Shown here: in pieces, positions 13,539 to 21,670 of the stretch
Layout of the letters: every line of letters starts with the position of its first letter
How positions within the stretch are numbered: position 1 is the stretch's first letter
Origin: JBOGUF01 sp050696075
GTDB lineage: Bacteria; Chloroflexota; Chloroflexia; Thermomicrobiales; UBA6265
DNA length: 25,350 nucleotides
Direction of reading: 5' to 3'
Assembly: GCA_050696075.1 (NCBI GenBank)
Contig: JBOGUF010000007.1
Coordinates: 1 to 25,350, forward strand
Made by a program: the position numbers and the translations under genes
The notes under the pieces: generated by a model
What the model was told of the DNA's origin: nothing
Database searches by the model: none
The model's input: the letters and a program-made list of their open reading frames with translations, nothing else

Positions 13539-14687
13539 ATGACCAGGGCAGGCAATCGGATGAGGCAATCGTGGGTCGACGAACAGGTCATGCAAGAGAT
13601 TAGACGGCTCTCCGTCGCCGGGCTGGAGGGGCCCGCGTTGCTGCGCCGGGTGGCCGACGCGCTGCGGCGCGCCGTCCCATTCGACGCCTTTTGCGGGTCG
13701 ACGGTCGACCCGGCCAGCAATCTGATGGTGAGCGGCGTGCAGGACGGCCTCATCGACAACCATGCCCGGTGCGAGGAACTCAACGACATCTTCCTCAATC
13801 GGGTCTACTTCGAAGAGGATTTGGGGCGAATGGTCACGATGCTTCGGGAAGGACGCCTGGTGGCGTTGCTCTCGGAGGAGACCGGCGGCAGCCTCGAACG
13901 GAGCGTGCGCTATCGCGATCTGCTCCGGCCGCTCGGATTCCGCCACGAGTTGACGAGTCTCTTTGCCGACCGGAGCCTCTGGGGCACTATGGACCTGGTA
14001 CGCGCGTCAGATTGCCCCGACTTCGCGCCGCGCGAGGTCAACCTCGTCCGGGCGATTGCCCCGCACATTGGAGCCGGACTCAAGGCCGCGATGCTGCACG
14101 CGCGCGCCACGGCTGAGCCGGACGACGAGGGCGTTCCGGGTGTCCTGACGCTGGACCATAGGGGGCGCATCGCCGCCATGACCCCCGCCGCCGAGCGCCA
14201 TCTGGCGGACCTGGGTGATTTGGATCCCGACTGGCGCTTAACGTGGGGACTACCGATGGCGATCAGGATGGTCGCGAGCGCGCTCGACTGGGCGCTCCAT
14301 CCGCGGGCCGATCGGCATCTCCACGTGGTGCCGCGGGTACGGGTGCGCGGGCGTTCGGGTCGCTGGCTGACGCTGCACGGGTCACACAGCGAGCCGCGCG
14401 CCGAGCGGCCAGCTGAGCGGGTCATTGTGATCGCGCCGGCGCATCCAGAGGAGGTCGCCTGGCTCAATATGGCTGCCTACGGGCTCAGCCGGCGGGAGGA
14501 AGACGTGATCAAGCTCGTCGTGCGCGGTTTCTCGACGCGGCAGCTCTCTGAGGCGCTCTTCATCTCGGAGCACACCGTCCAACGCCACCTCACCAACATC
14601 TTCGAGAAGGTCGGCGTCCGCAGCCGGCGCGATTTGCTCAAGCGGCTCTTTATCGATCACCTCCTGCCGGGCCTGAGCACCGGATAG
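13539..14687 (+). CDS. LuxR-type regulator with an N-terminal GAF-like sensor domain
   Basis: A 382-residue cytosolic transcription factor. Residues about 20-190 look like a GAF sensor (LLRRVADALRRAVPFDAFC; LFADRSLWGTMDLVRASDCP; REVNLVRAIAPHIGAGLKAA). A PAS-like or linker segment follows at about 200-300 (GVLTLDHRGRIAAMTPAAERHL). Residues 312-372 are the LuxR helix-turn-helix: AAYGLSRREEDVIKLVVRG, FSTRQLSEALFISEHTVQRH, LTNIFEKVGVRSRRDLL. There is no response-regulator receiver domain. The start is uncertain (ATG 13539 or 13560), and neither has an ideal ribosome site. It is divergent from the SnoaL-like gene, with repeat motifs between, so it may control that gene; this is inference. The ligand is unknown. 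Confidence 0.88.
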   Translation: MTRAGNRMRQSWVDEQVMQEIRRLSVAGLEGPALLRRVADALRRAVPFDAFCGSTVDPASNLMVSGVQDGLIDNHARCEELNDIFLNRVYFEEDLGRMVTMLREGRLVALLSEETGGSLERSVRYRDLLRPLGFRHELTSLFADRSLWGTMDLVRASDCPDFAPREVNLVRAIAPHIGAGLKAAMLHARATAEPDDEGVPGVLTLDHRGRIAAMTPAAERHLADLGDLDPDWRLTWGLPMAIRMVASALDWALHPRADRHLHVVPRVRVRGRSGRWLTLHGSHSEPRAERPAERVIVIAPAHPEEVAWLNMAAYGLSRREEDVIKLVVRGFSTRQLSEALFISEHTVQRHLTNIFEKVGVRSRRDLLKRLFIDHLLPGLSTG

Positions 14688-14713
14688 CACGCGGTGGCCT
14701 CAACGCCAATGGC

Positions 14714-14797
14714 CTAATGGACCTTTCGATTTTCCTGCCATTGGACCAGAATATCGGGCATGGACTTCTCGACGTTGGCGGTGCACCGGTCCAATGG
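14714..14797. promoter_or_regulatory. Putative MocR autoregulatory operator array
   Basis: Three related 10-base sites surround the MocR start codon. CTAATGGACC (14714-14723) and CCATTGGACC (14738-14747) are direct repeats 24 bases apart, identical at 8 of 10 positions. GGTCCAATGG (14788-14797) is the exact reverse complement of the second. A partial site, CCAATGG, lies at 14706. MocR regulators such as GabR and PdxR bind repeated half-sites near their own promoters, so autoregulation is likely. Confidence 0.65.
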
Positions 14798-16238
14798 GTC
14801 GGCGCTCTACGAACAAGTGACCGAGGCGCTGGCGGCGGCGATTGCCAGCGGCGAACTAGCGTCGGGCGCGCGCCTGCCCTCCGAGCGCGATCTCGCGGCA
14901 TCGCTGGGCATCAGCCGGACAACGGCGGTCAACGCCTACCGCGAGTTGGCGGCGCGGGGGCTGGTGCGCGGCCACGTCGGGCGCGGCACCTTCGTCTGCG
15001 CTGGGAATGGCCCGGAACCGGCCGGCGCCCCCTTCGCCTGGCGGGGTAAAGTCGCGCTCAGCGCGCGACGCTCGCTCGACCAGTCGCTGCGCGCTATCGT
15101 GCGGGCGGCCTCCGATCCGGCCCTCATCTCCTTCGCGGCCGGCGCCCCGGCGCTCGACATCTTTCCCATCGCGGTCTTCCGCGAACTGACCGACAGCGTC
15201 CTGCGCCGGCATCCGACCGCCGCGTTGGGCCTTGCCCCGACCGAGGGCCAGCCGGATTTGCGTCGCGCCATCGCCGCGCGCCATCGGGTGCGGCCCGAAC
15301 AGGTGCTGGTCGTCGCTGGGGCGCAGCAAGGGCTCGACCTGATCGCCCACTGCCTGATCGATCCGGGCGACGTCGTGATCCTCGACCGGCCAGGCTATCT
15401 GGGCGCGATTCAAGTCTTCCGCGCCGCGGGCGCGAACCTGATCGGCTGGGACGCCGAGCGCGGCGATCTCGAGGAGCTGGAAGATCTCCTCCTGCGCTAC
15501 CGGCCGAAGCTGCTCTGCACAACCCCGACCCTCCAGAACCCGACCGGCCGGACCTCCTCCGCGATCCAGCGCCGAGAGTTACTCGCCCTCGCCGCCCGCT
15601 ACCGCCTCCCGATCGTCGAGGACGAGCCGTACCGCGACCTCTGGTTCGATCGGCCGCCGCCGCCCACCTTGTTGAATCTGGATCACAGCGAGTCGGTGAT
15701 CCACATCGGCACCTTCTCCAAGACGCTGGCCGGCGGATTGCGCCTGGGCTGGGTCGCCGCCAACGAGGCGATCGTCGAACAACTCGCCACGATCAAGCAG
15801 CGCGGCGACGTCTCGACCGCCAGCCTGAGCCAGCTCGTCGTCGCCGACTTCCTCCGCTCGCCGCACCACGACCGCCACCTCGCCGCACTCCGCATCGAGC
15901 ACAAGCGCCGCCACGACCTGATGCTCGCCGCGATCCGCCACCACCTCCCACCCGGCGCGCTCACCTGCGCCCCAGTGCAGGGCGGTCTCTACCTCTGGTG
16001 CCGCCTCGCGCCCGGCCTCGACGCCCGCGAATTGCTCCAGGCCGCCACCGCCGCCGGCGTCCTCTTCGTCACCGGCGACCTCTGCTACCCCGACGGCAAC
16101 GGCGCCCACGAACTGCGCCTCTGCTTCTCCTGCGCCCCGCCGACGGCGATCGAGGAAGGGGTGCGGCGACTTCGGAATGTTATTCGCGATCTACTCCGGA
16201 CCCGGCGCGCGGTCACGGCGAGCAGTCCTATGGTCTAG
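14760..16238 (+). CDS. MocR-family regulator (GntR helix-turn-helix fused to aminotransferase domain)
   Basis: A 492-residue protein. Residues about 12-80 form a GntR winged helix (ALYEQVTEALAAAIASGELA, RLPSERDLAASLGISRTTAV, NAYRELAARGLV). Residues about 120-475 form a class I aminotransferase-like fold that binds PLP: N260 in QNPTG, D288 in VEDEPY and the Schiff-base lysine K321 in GTFSKTLAGGLRLGW. MocR proteins use PLP or an aldimine as a signal and usually control amino acid, PLP or GABA metabolism. The target gene is not visible; the operator array suggests self-control. The start at ATG 14760 has a poor ribosome site. The next gene downstream is an unrelated toxin-antitoxin locus, so no partner operon is seen. 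Confidence 0.94.
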   Translation: MDFSTLAVHRSNGSALYEQVTEALAAAIASGELASGARLPSERDLAASLGISRTTAVNAYRELAARGLVRGHVGRGTFVCAGNGPEPAGAPFAWRGKVALSARRSLDQSLRAIVRAASDPALISFAAGAPALDIFPIAVFRELTDSVLRRHPTAALGLAPTEGQPDLRRAIAARHRVRPEQVLVVAGAQQGLDLIAHCLIDPGDVVILDRPGYLGAIQVFRAAGANLIGWDAERGDLEELEDLLLRYRPKLLCTTPTLQNPTGRTSSAIQRRELLALAARYRLPIVEDEPYRDLWFDRPPPPTLLNLDHSESVIHIGTFSKTLAGGLRLGWVAANEAIVEQLATIKQRGDVSTASLSQLVVADFLRSPHHDRHLAALRIEHKRRHDLMLAAIRHHLPPGALTCAPVQGGLYLWCRLAPGLDARELLQAATAAGVLFVTGDLCYPDGNGAHELRLCFSCAPPTAIEEGVRRLRNVIRDLLRTRRAVTASSPMV

Positions 16239-16284
16239 GTCGTTGCACCTGCACCGTTCGCGGACCGAGATGCATGAGTGGTAA

Positions 16285-16301
16285 ACTAGTCGCAGACCAG
16301 T
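16285..16301. promoter_or_regulatory. Dyad in the toxin-antitoxin promoter region
   Basis: ACTAGTC-GCA-GACCAGT is a 17-base dyad with 7-base arms matching at 6 of 7 positions. It lies just before TATATC (16303-16308), a possible -10 box, and 24 bases before the antitoxin ATG. Phd/VapB antitoxins usually bind such sites to repress their own operon. Confidence 0.5.
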
Positions 16302-16324
16302 CTATATCGGCCCGGAGAAGTCCT

Positions 16325-16570
16325 ATGAAGACCGTTGGAGCCTTTGAAGCAAAGACCCACTTTTCTCACTTGCTTGAGGAAGTTTCCGACGGCGCGACGA
16401 TCACGATCACGAAGCACGGCGTGCCGGTGGTTCGGATGGTGCCCGCGCGAGGAGATCGTCGGCCCATACCCGACGAGGCCGTTGATGCGCTGATCGAATT
16501 CCAAGAACGCGCGAACATTACCTTGGGTGATCTCACCATCCGCGAAATGATCGAGGAAGGGCGAAGGTAG
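16325..16570 (+). CDS. Phd/YefM-type antitoxin (first of two)
   Basis: An 81-residue protein with the Phd/YefM N-terminal DNA-binding fold: VGAFEAKTHFSHLLEEVSDG, then ITITKHGVPVVRMVPARG. The C terminus (ALIEFQERANITLGDLTIRE then MIEEGRR) is the toxin-binding segment. GGAG lies 7 bases before the ATG. The last base of its TAG stop is the first base of the GTG start of vapC, so the two are translationally coupled. Base composition from here to about 17270 is visibly less GC-rich than in neighbouring genes, which suggests acquisition by transfer. Confidence 0.9.
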   Translation: MKTVGAFEAKTHFSHLLEEVSDGATITITKHGVPVVRMVPARGDRRPIPDEAVDALIEFQERANITLGDLTIREMIEEGRR

Positions 16571-16986
16571 TGGCGTTTGTGGTGGACGCCTCTGTCACGC
16601 TCGCTTGGCTCATTACAGGGGAGCTCACGCCATACTCGATCGCGGTGCGTTCAAGACTGCGTTCCGAGGAAGCTTGGGTTCCACCTATCTGGCCCTACGA
16701 AGTTGCAAATGCCCTCCTCATCGCTGAACGGCGTGGACGGATCAGCCAAGCACACGTCTCGGAGGCCTTACACAGGCTGGACGATGTCTTGATCATGGTC
16801 GATCTCGGCGCGATGGAACGGGCATCGCAGAGCGTGCTTGCATTGGCCCGTCAACTGAATTTGTCTGTTTACGATGCGTCCTACATCGATCTGGCACTCA
16901 ACCGCGGATTGCCCATAGCTACGACGGACAACCGAATGAGACGAGCGGCGACCGAGGTGGGACTGGCAATCGCAGAGGGTGCCTAA
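16570..16986 (+). CDS. vapC: VapC-type PIN-domain toxin
   Basis: A 138-residue PIN-domain ribonuclease. The acidic metal-binding residues are D6 (VVDASVTLAWL), E44 (PYEVANALL), D102 (VYDASYIDLAL) and D120 (TTDNRM), so the active site appears complete. VapC toxins cleave tRNA or rRNA and are held inactive by the cognate antitoxin. The GTG start overlaps the antitoxin stop by one base. The TAA stop abuts the ATG of a second antitoxin gene. Length and layout are typical. Confidence 0.93.
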   Translation: MAFVVDASVTLAWLITGELTPYSIAVRSRLRSEEAWVPPIWPYEVANALLIAERRGRISQAHVSEALHRLDDVLIMVDLGAMERASQSVLALARQLNLSVYDASYIDLALNRGLPIATTDNRMRRAATEVGLAIAEGA

Positions 16987-17271
16987 ATGCCAATCCGAAC
17001 TGTAAACGAGAATGTAAAAACAACCATGAAGATGCTAGGCGTCTCTCAGGCGAGGGCATGTTGGTCTCAACTTCTCGATGAGGTGGCGGCAGGCCAGTCC
17101 GTCACGATCACGAAGCGCGGCGTTCCAATTGCACGGTTGACCCCCGCGCAGCCACCGATTCCTCCTGACATCGGCAAGAAGATCGAAGAGTGGCGCGATT
17201 TTCGCCGACGCAACAACATCAGCCTTGGAGGTCTCTCGATTCGAGAGCTTATCGAAGAAGGGCGGATGTGA
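16987..17271 (+). CDS. Second Phd/YefM-type antitoxin, without its own toxin
   Basis: A 94-residue protein. The Phd-like part begins at about residue 15 (MKMLGVSQARACWSQLLDEV, then SVTITKRGVPIARLTPAQPP) and ends in SLGGLSIRELIEEGRM, closely matching the first antitoxin's end. The ATG at 16987 directly follows the vapC stop, with GAGGG 7-10 bases upstream; an inner ATG at 17026 has no ribosome site. No toxin gene follows: the convergent kinase gene ends 9 bases downstream. It may be a duplicated antitoxin whose toxin was lost, a second inhibitor of the same VapC, or an antidote to a toxin elsewhere. Confidence 0.85.
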   Translation: MPIRTVNENVKTTMKMLGVSQARACWSQLLDEVAAGQSVTITKRGVPIARLTPAQPPIPPDIGKKIEEWRDFRRRNNISLGGLSIRELIEEGRM

Positions 17272-17280
17272 CGCTCCTTC

Positions 17281-17817
17281 TTACGGATCTTTTTCACAGA
17301 TTGACCGCATGAGATCCGGCAACAGATTCGACTCCTCTCGATCCGTCCGCACGCGCAAAGCGTCCGCCGGCAACAACGACTCCCACGTCACCGACCCATC
17401 GTCGGCGTTGCCGGCGAGCGTCGTCCACTGTGAGCGCCGCTTCTCCCGCGCGGCCAGTCGCCGTGCGCGCAGGTCGTAGTCGGCCAGGCAGAGCACGAAC
17501 CTGAGCCGCGCCCCGACCTCCCGCGCAAGCTCTTCGGCCTTCCGAATCACGATCGGATACCCGGCCGGGCTGTCGAGGATGACCGAGAAGCCCTGGCGCA
17601 CCAGCAGGTCGCGGCCGACCTCGAAGAGCAATTCGTAGGAAGCGTGGCCGGCCATCTTCTCCGGCACGCCGACTTCCAGCAGCGGCGACTTGAGACTGTC
17701 CTTGTCGACGACCGGCCAGCCAAGTTCCCGCGACAGCGCCAGGGCCAGCGTCGACTTGCCCGATCCGGGCGGGCCGGCCATGACGACGAGGGTCAGCGGC
17801 GGACCTGGCTGGCTCAC
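17281..17817 (-). CDS. P-loop kinase-like ATP-binding protein (AAA_33 / zeta-toxin-like fold)
   Basis: A 178-residue protein with a Walker A motif, GPPGSGKS, at residues 15-22 after a hydrophobic strand (LTLVVMA). It has an acidic segment VVDKDSLKSPLL, a Walker B-like strand FSVILDSPAG, and an Arg-rich lid (DLRARRLAAREKRRSQW). This is the pattern of small kinases of the AAA_33 type, which phosphorylate small molecules or RNA ends; some relatives are zeta toxins. The substrate is unknown. The GTG start at 17817 overlaps the M1 peptidase stop by four bases (GTGA), so translation is coupled. Confidence 0.82.
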   Translation of the reverse strand: MSQPGPPLTLVVMAGPPGSGKSTLALALSRELGWPVVDKDSLKSPLLEVGVPEKMAGHASYELLFEVGRDLLVRQGFSVILDSPAGYPIVIRKAEELAREVGARLRFVLCLADYDLRARRLAAREKRRSQWTTLAGNADDGSVTWESLLPADALRVRTDREESNLLPDLMRSICEKDP

Positions 17818-19355
17818 AGCCCCGCGACGACCGCTTCGACGTCGGCCGGGGTCGTCTCCGCCGACTCGAACCAGACCCGCCAAAGCTCGTCGATCTGCTC
17901 GCCGGCCGCCCGCTCAAAGGCCCGCCGCAGGTCCCGCGGCTCGGCGACGTTGAAGGCGTAGCGATCGGCGTAGTCGCGCAACGCGGCGAGGTAGGCGTCG
18001 TCGCCGATCGCGACGCGGATCGCCAGGAATCCGATCGCCCCCTTGCCGTAGTCGAGCACGCCACGCGGCGGCCCACCCGTGACCTGATTGATCGGCACGT
18101 CGACCACGCCGTCGCCGATCGTCGTCAGCGCCGAGACATACGGATCGACCACCTGCGCTCGCAGCTCCTCCTCCGCTTTGTCCGGTCCGTGCACCGCTTC
18201 GAGATAGGTGACGAAGCCGGCGTTGGTCAACCCCTCGGTGAGGAAGGTGTGGTCGTTCGAGTTGGCGCCGACCGTGCCTCCCCACCACTGGTGGCCGACT
18301 TCGTGCGCGATCAGATACTCGAACCGGCTGGGGTCATTCAGATAGAGCGGAACGTCGTAGACCAGATTGCCATTGATGAAGACGATGCCGGACCAGGAGA
18401 CGCCGAGCGCGCCTGCCATCGGCGTATCGACCAGATCGAGCTCCTCGTAGGGATAGGTGCCGAAGTGCGCCGAATAGGCGGCGACCGCGTCCTCCGCGAT
18501 CGCCAGCGCCGCTTGGGCGCCCGCTTCGGCGCCGGGGTTGGCATAAGAACGGATCGTCGTCGCACCTGCTTGGCCGGTCACCACCACGTAGTCGTCGTCG
18601 GCGACGAGCGCGAACTCCCGCACCGGGCCGGAGAGGTAGCGGCGGCGGACCTCCTCCCCCGACTCCGTGGCCGAGACCTCGGTGCCGGTAGCGACCACTG
18701 TCAGATCGGTGGGCGCGGTGAAGGTCACGTCGTAGAGCGCGGCGTCGGAGAAGGTCGCGTCGACGCCGGCGATCGGCGCGTCGAGCCGCCAACCGGTCCC
18801 CGTTTCGTACCCGGCGACGATCGGGTACCAGTCCGCCAGCACCCAGGTTCCGTCCGCGGTATCCTGGCTAAAGACGCCGAACGTGCCATCGGAGTTCGTC
18901 GGCACCCGGACGGTGAAGTCCAGGTCGATCTCGGCGGCGTCGCCGGGAAGCAGCGGTTCACCGAGCGGGAGCGAGAGGACCGTATCCTCGACGTCAAGCC
19001 GCGGCCGCGCCTCCTCGCCGTCCAGCAGTGCGCGTTCGATCGTCAGACTCCCTTCATCGTAGTGCGCCCCGTTCGGGTAGAGGCGGAAGACCACGTCGGT
19101 CAAGGTATCCGGCGTGGCGTTGCGAAAAAGCACGCGCGCGTCGCCGGCGATCGTCGAGTCCTCGGTGTCGAGCCGGACGTCGATCGTGTACCGCGTCAAC
19201 TCCTCCGCCGTCTCTTCCCGGATCTCCTCGCGAAACTCCGGGAGGATGCCCAGGTAGAGCGCCGGCGGCATCGCGGCGGGTTGGGCGGCGACGGCCAGGC
19301 CGCCGACCTGCATCGTGAGGATCACGGCGAGCAGCACGGCGATCAACGGACGCAT
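17814..19355 (-). CDS. Secreted M1-family (gluzincin) metallopeptidase
   Basis: A 513-residue exported protein. Residues 1-24 form a signal peptide (ending VAAQ). Residues about 50-260 are the beta-rich M1 N-terminal domain, and the catalytic domain follows with H351-EVG-H355 and E374 in FLTEGLTN, the HExxH-x18-E zinc site. The usual exopeptidase motif GxMEN is replaced by GALGVSW (about 315-321), so the N-terminus-binding glutamate is absent and aminopeptidase activity is doubtful. The protein ends soon after the catalytic domain, which makes it shorter than full aminopeptidase N enzymes. GGGGA lies 6 bases before the ATG. It is followed by a coupled kinase gene and is divergent from the PHP gene. 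Confidence 0.92.
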   Translation of the reverse strand: MRPLIAVLLAVILTMQVGGLAVAAQPAAMPPALYLGILPEFREEIREETAEELTRYTIDVRLDTEDSTIAGDARVLFRNATPDTLTDVVFRLYPNGAHYDEGSLTIERALLDGEEARPRLDVEDTVLSLPLGEPLLPGDAAEIDLDFTVRVPTNSDGTFGVFSQDTADGTWVLADWYPIVAGYETGTGWRLDAPIAGVDATFSDAALYDVTFTAPTDLTVVATGTEVSATESGEEVRRRYLSGPVREFALVADDDYVVVTGQAGATTIRSYANPGAEAGAQAALAIAEDAVAAYSAHFGTYPYEELDLVDTPMAGALGVSWSGIVFINGNLVYDVPLYLNDPSRFEYLIAHEVGHQWWGGTVGANSNDHTFLTEGLTNAGFVTYLEAVHGPDKAEEELRAQVVDPYVSALTTIGDGVVDVPINQVTGGPPRGVLDYGKGAIGFLAIRVAIGDDAYLAALRDYADRYAFNVAEPRDLRRAFERAAGEQIDELWRVWFESAETTPADVEAVVAGL

Positions 19356-19379
19356 CTCGGTTCCCCTTTACGAACGACG

Positions 19380-19391
19380 ATCTCGTGAGAT
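19380..19391. promoter_or_regulatory. Short palindrome between divergent genes
   Basis: ATCTC-GT-GAGAT is a perfect dyad in the 83-base gap between the M1 peptidase and PHP-domain genes. Its position fits a shared operator, but the arms are only five bases long. Confidence 0.3.
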
Positions 19392-19438
19392 AGTAGCCCG
19401 TCCGCGCGTCTCGGCGGTAGGGGCGGAATGACGGAGTG

Positions 19439-20416
19439 ATGCGAGCAGAACGCATGCAGATCTCGAACGGACCAATAGCGCCATTCGACGATGAGCCCGG
19501 CGTCTGGTTGCGCTGCGCCTTCCACGTCCACACCACGGAGTCGGACGGAATGCTCTCGCCGCCGATGCAACGCCGGGCCCATGCCATGGGCGGCTACGAT
19601 GTGCTCGCGATCACCGACCACGACCGCTACACCCCCGAACCGGCGGGCGAAGACCACCTCCTGGTCGTCGGCGGCACGGAAATCAGCCTGAAGGCGCCCA
19701 AGTCCGGCGGGCCGCTGCACCTCCTCGGGCTCGGCATTACCGGTATGCCCGATATTGGACGCGAAGCCACCCTGCCCGGGGCGGCCGCGGCCGTCCGCGC
19801 CGCGGGCGGCCTGCCGTTCGTCGCCCATCCGGTCTGGAGCGGGCTCCGCACCGACGAGGTCGACTTCGCGGGCGTGGCCGGCATCGAGATCTTCAACGCC
19901 GGCTGCGAGGTGGAGCAGGACCGCGCCCACGCCGACGCCCATTGGGACGTCTGGCTGTCGATGGGCCATCGCCTAACGGCCATCGCCTCTGACGATACCC
20001 ACTTTCCCGGCTTCGACGCCTTCCGCGCCTGGACCACTGTTCGCGCGCGAGCGCGCACGCGAGACGCGCTCCTCGCCGCGCTCGCCGCCGGCCATTTCTA
20101 CGCCACTGCCGGTCCCCGGATCACAGCAATGACCCGCGAAGACGGCGTCCTCACCGTCCACACGACCCCGGCTCGCTCTATCGCCGCCCTCGCCAATCCG
20201 CCCAATGGCGGCCGCGTCAACGCGGGCCACTACGCGCTCGCCCATCGCGGCGAACGCCTCCCGACGGCGGACGGCCAATCCCGCCAAGGCTTCCTCGAAG
20301 GCGATCTTCTCGCTGGCGCGCGCTTCCCGATCCACCCGGGCATGCGCTACCTGCGGGTGGTGGTGATGGACGATCACGGACGGCGGGCGTGGTCGAACCC
20401 GATCTGGCTAACCTGA
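19439..20416 (+). CDS. PHP-domain metal-dependent phosphoesterase
   Basis: A 325-residue protein with the PHP fold metal motifs: FHVHTTESDG near residues 28-37, ITDHDRY, GGTEISL, VAHPVW, and ASDDTHFPG towards the C-terminal side. The last part (about 210-325) is a beta-rich extension, as in CehA/McbA-type PHP proteins. Relatives hydrolyse phosphate esters; the substrate here is unknown. I take the ATG at 19439; GTG 19436 and ATG 19454 are alternatives, and none has an ideal ribosome site. It is divergent from the M1 peptidase gene, and its 3' end overlaps the convergent threonine synthase gene by 9 bases. Confidence 0.88.
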   Translation: MRAERMQISNGPIAPFDDEPGVWLRCAFHVHTTESDGMLSPPMQRRAHAMGGYDVLAITDHDRYTPEPAGEDHLLVVGGTEISLKAPKSGGPLHLLGLGITGMPDIGREATLPGAAAAVRAAGGLPFVAHPVWSGLRTDEVDFAGVAGIEIFNAGCEVEQDRAHADAHWDVWLSMGHRLTAIASDDTHFPGFDAFRAWTTVRARARTRDALLAALAAGHFYATAGPRITAMTREDGVLTVHTTPARSIAALANPPNGGRVNAGHYALAHRGERLPTADGQSRQGFLEGDLLAGARFPIHPGMRYLRVVVMDDHGRRAWSNPIWLT

Positions 20417-21670
20417 TGACGGAGCCGTGTCTGAAGACGAGAGCGCGGCGTCAATCGCCTTGGCCAAATCGGCCGCGTTCGGGTCGATGACCGGGCTCTC
20501 CCCACCGACGAGGTCGGTGTGCTTCAAACCCGCCCCGGTCGAGAAGATCACTGTTTCGTCGCCGGCGTGCAGGAACCCGCTCTCGCGCAGCTTCTTGGCG
20601 GCGATGAAGGCCGCACCCGATTCGGGCGAGACGAACATCCCTTCCTTGGTCGCCGCCAGGCGCATCCCGTCGCCGATCTCCGCTTCGGTCACAGTCATGG
20701 CCGTGCCGCCGCTCTGGCGGACCGCGTCGAGGATCAAATAGTCGCCGATGGCAACCGGCACTCGAATACCCGGCGCCATCGTCGCCGCGTTCTGCCACGG
20801 CTCGGCGTGCCGCTCGCCGTGCTCAAACGCGCGGACGATCGGGGCGCATCCTTCTGATTGAACGACGATCATCTTCGGTCGCTTCGGACCGATCAGGCCC
20901 ATCGTCTCCAGTTCGGCGAAGGCTTTCCACATGCCGACGATGCCCGTCCCGCCGCCGGTCGGGTAGATGATCGCGTCCGGCACGCGCCAGCCGAGCTGTT
21001 CGGCCAGTTCGATCCCCATCGTCTTCTTCCCCTCGGCGCGGTAGGGCTCCTTCAGGGTCGAGACGTCGAACCAGCCGTGCGCGGCGGCGCCGGTGCGAAT
21101 CACCTTGCCCGCATCGTTGATCAATCCATCGACGAGGATCACCCGCGCGCCGTAGGCGCGGCACTCGGCCTTCATCGGCTCCGGCGTGTCCCGCGGCATC
21201 GCCACGACCGCCGGCAGGCCCGCCCGCGCGGCGTAGGCCGCCATCGCCGAGGCCGCGTTTCCCGCCGAGGGAATCGCCACGGTTCCCGCCCCCAACTCCT
21301 TTGCCCGCGAGACGGCCATGGCCAAGCCTCGCGCCTTAAAACTCCCCGTCGGATTCGCGCCCTCGTCCTTCACCACCAACCGGTCGTATCCGAAGTCACA
21401 CGCGAGCCGTGGCGCATCCAGCAGCGGCGTGCCCCCCTCGCCCAGGTTCAACACGTTGACCTTGTTCCGGACCGGCAGGATCTCCTCGTACCGCCACAGG
21501 TCCCACGGCCGCTCCCGCGGCGTCGCCGCCGTCATCTCGCGCGCCGCCGCCGCCAGGTCGTACCGCGCCAGCAGCACCTTTCCACAGGCTGGGCAGGTCG
21601 TGATGAGTTGTTCGGACGGGTAGCAGGCGTGACAAAAGGAGCATTCCAGGTCGGTGAGAAAACTGGGCAT
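20408..21670 (-). CDS. thrC: Threonine synthase
   Basis: A 420-residue PLP enzyme that converts O-phosphohomoserine to threonine. The N terminus carries a zinc ribbon (C10-x2-C13 ... C26-x2-C29), common in the archaeal/Chloroflexota branch of threonine synthases. The Schiff-base lysine is K112 in ANPTGSFKARG, with the PLP phosphate loop in PTGGGTGIVG. LNLGEGGTPLL and SAGNAASAMAAYAARAG are further family motifs. The ATG at 21670 has GGAGG with a 4-base spacer; the open frame upstream is outside the family alignment. No hom or thrB gene is nearby. A related fold type II enzyme, such as a cysteate synthase-like protein, is possible but less likely. Confidence 0.92.
   Translation of the reverse strand: MPSFLTDLECSFCHACYPSEQLITTCPACGKVLLARYDLAAAAREMTAATPRERPWDLWRYEEILPVRNKVNVLNLGEGGTPLLDAPRLACDFGYDRLVVKDEGANPTGSFKARGLAMAVSRAKELGAGTVAIPSAGNAASAMAAYAARAGLPAVVAMPRDTPEPMKAECRAYGARVILVDGLINDAGKVIRTGAAAHGWFDVSTLKEPYRAEGKKTMGIELAEQLGWRVPDAIIYPTGGGTGIVGMWKAFAELETMGLIGPKRPKMIVVQSEGCAPIVRAFEHGERHAEPWQNAATMAPGIRVPVAIGDYLILDAVRQSGGTAMTVTEAEIGDGMRLAATKEGMFVSPESGAAFIAAKKLRESGFLHAGDETVIFSTGAGLKHTDLVGGESPVIDPNAADLAKAIDAALSSSDTAPSSG

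Noticed and set aside
18189..19388. A 399-codon plus-strand frame
   Set aside because: It is antisense to the M1 peptidase with its complete zinc site and has no recognisable motifs.
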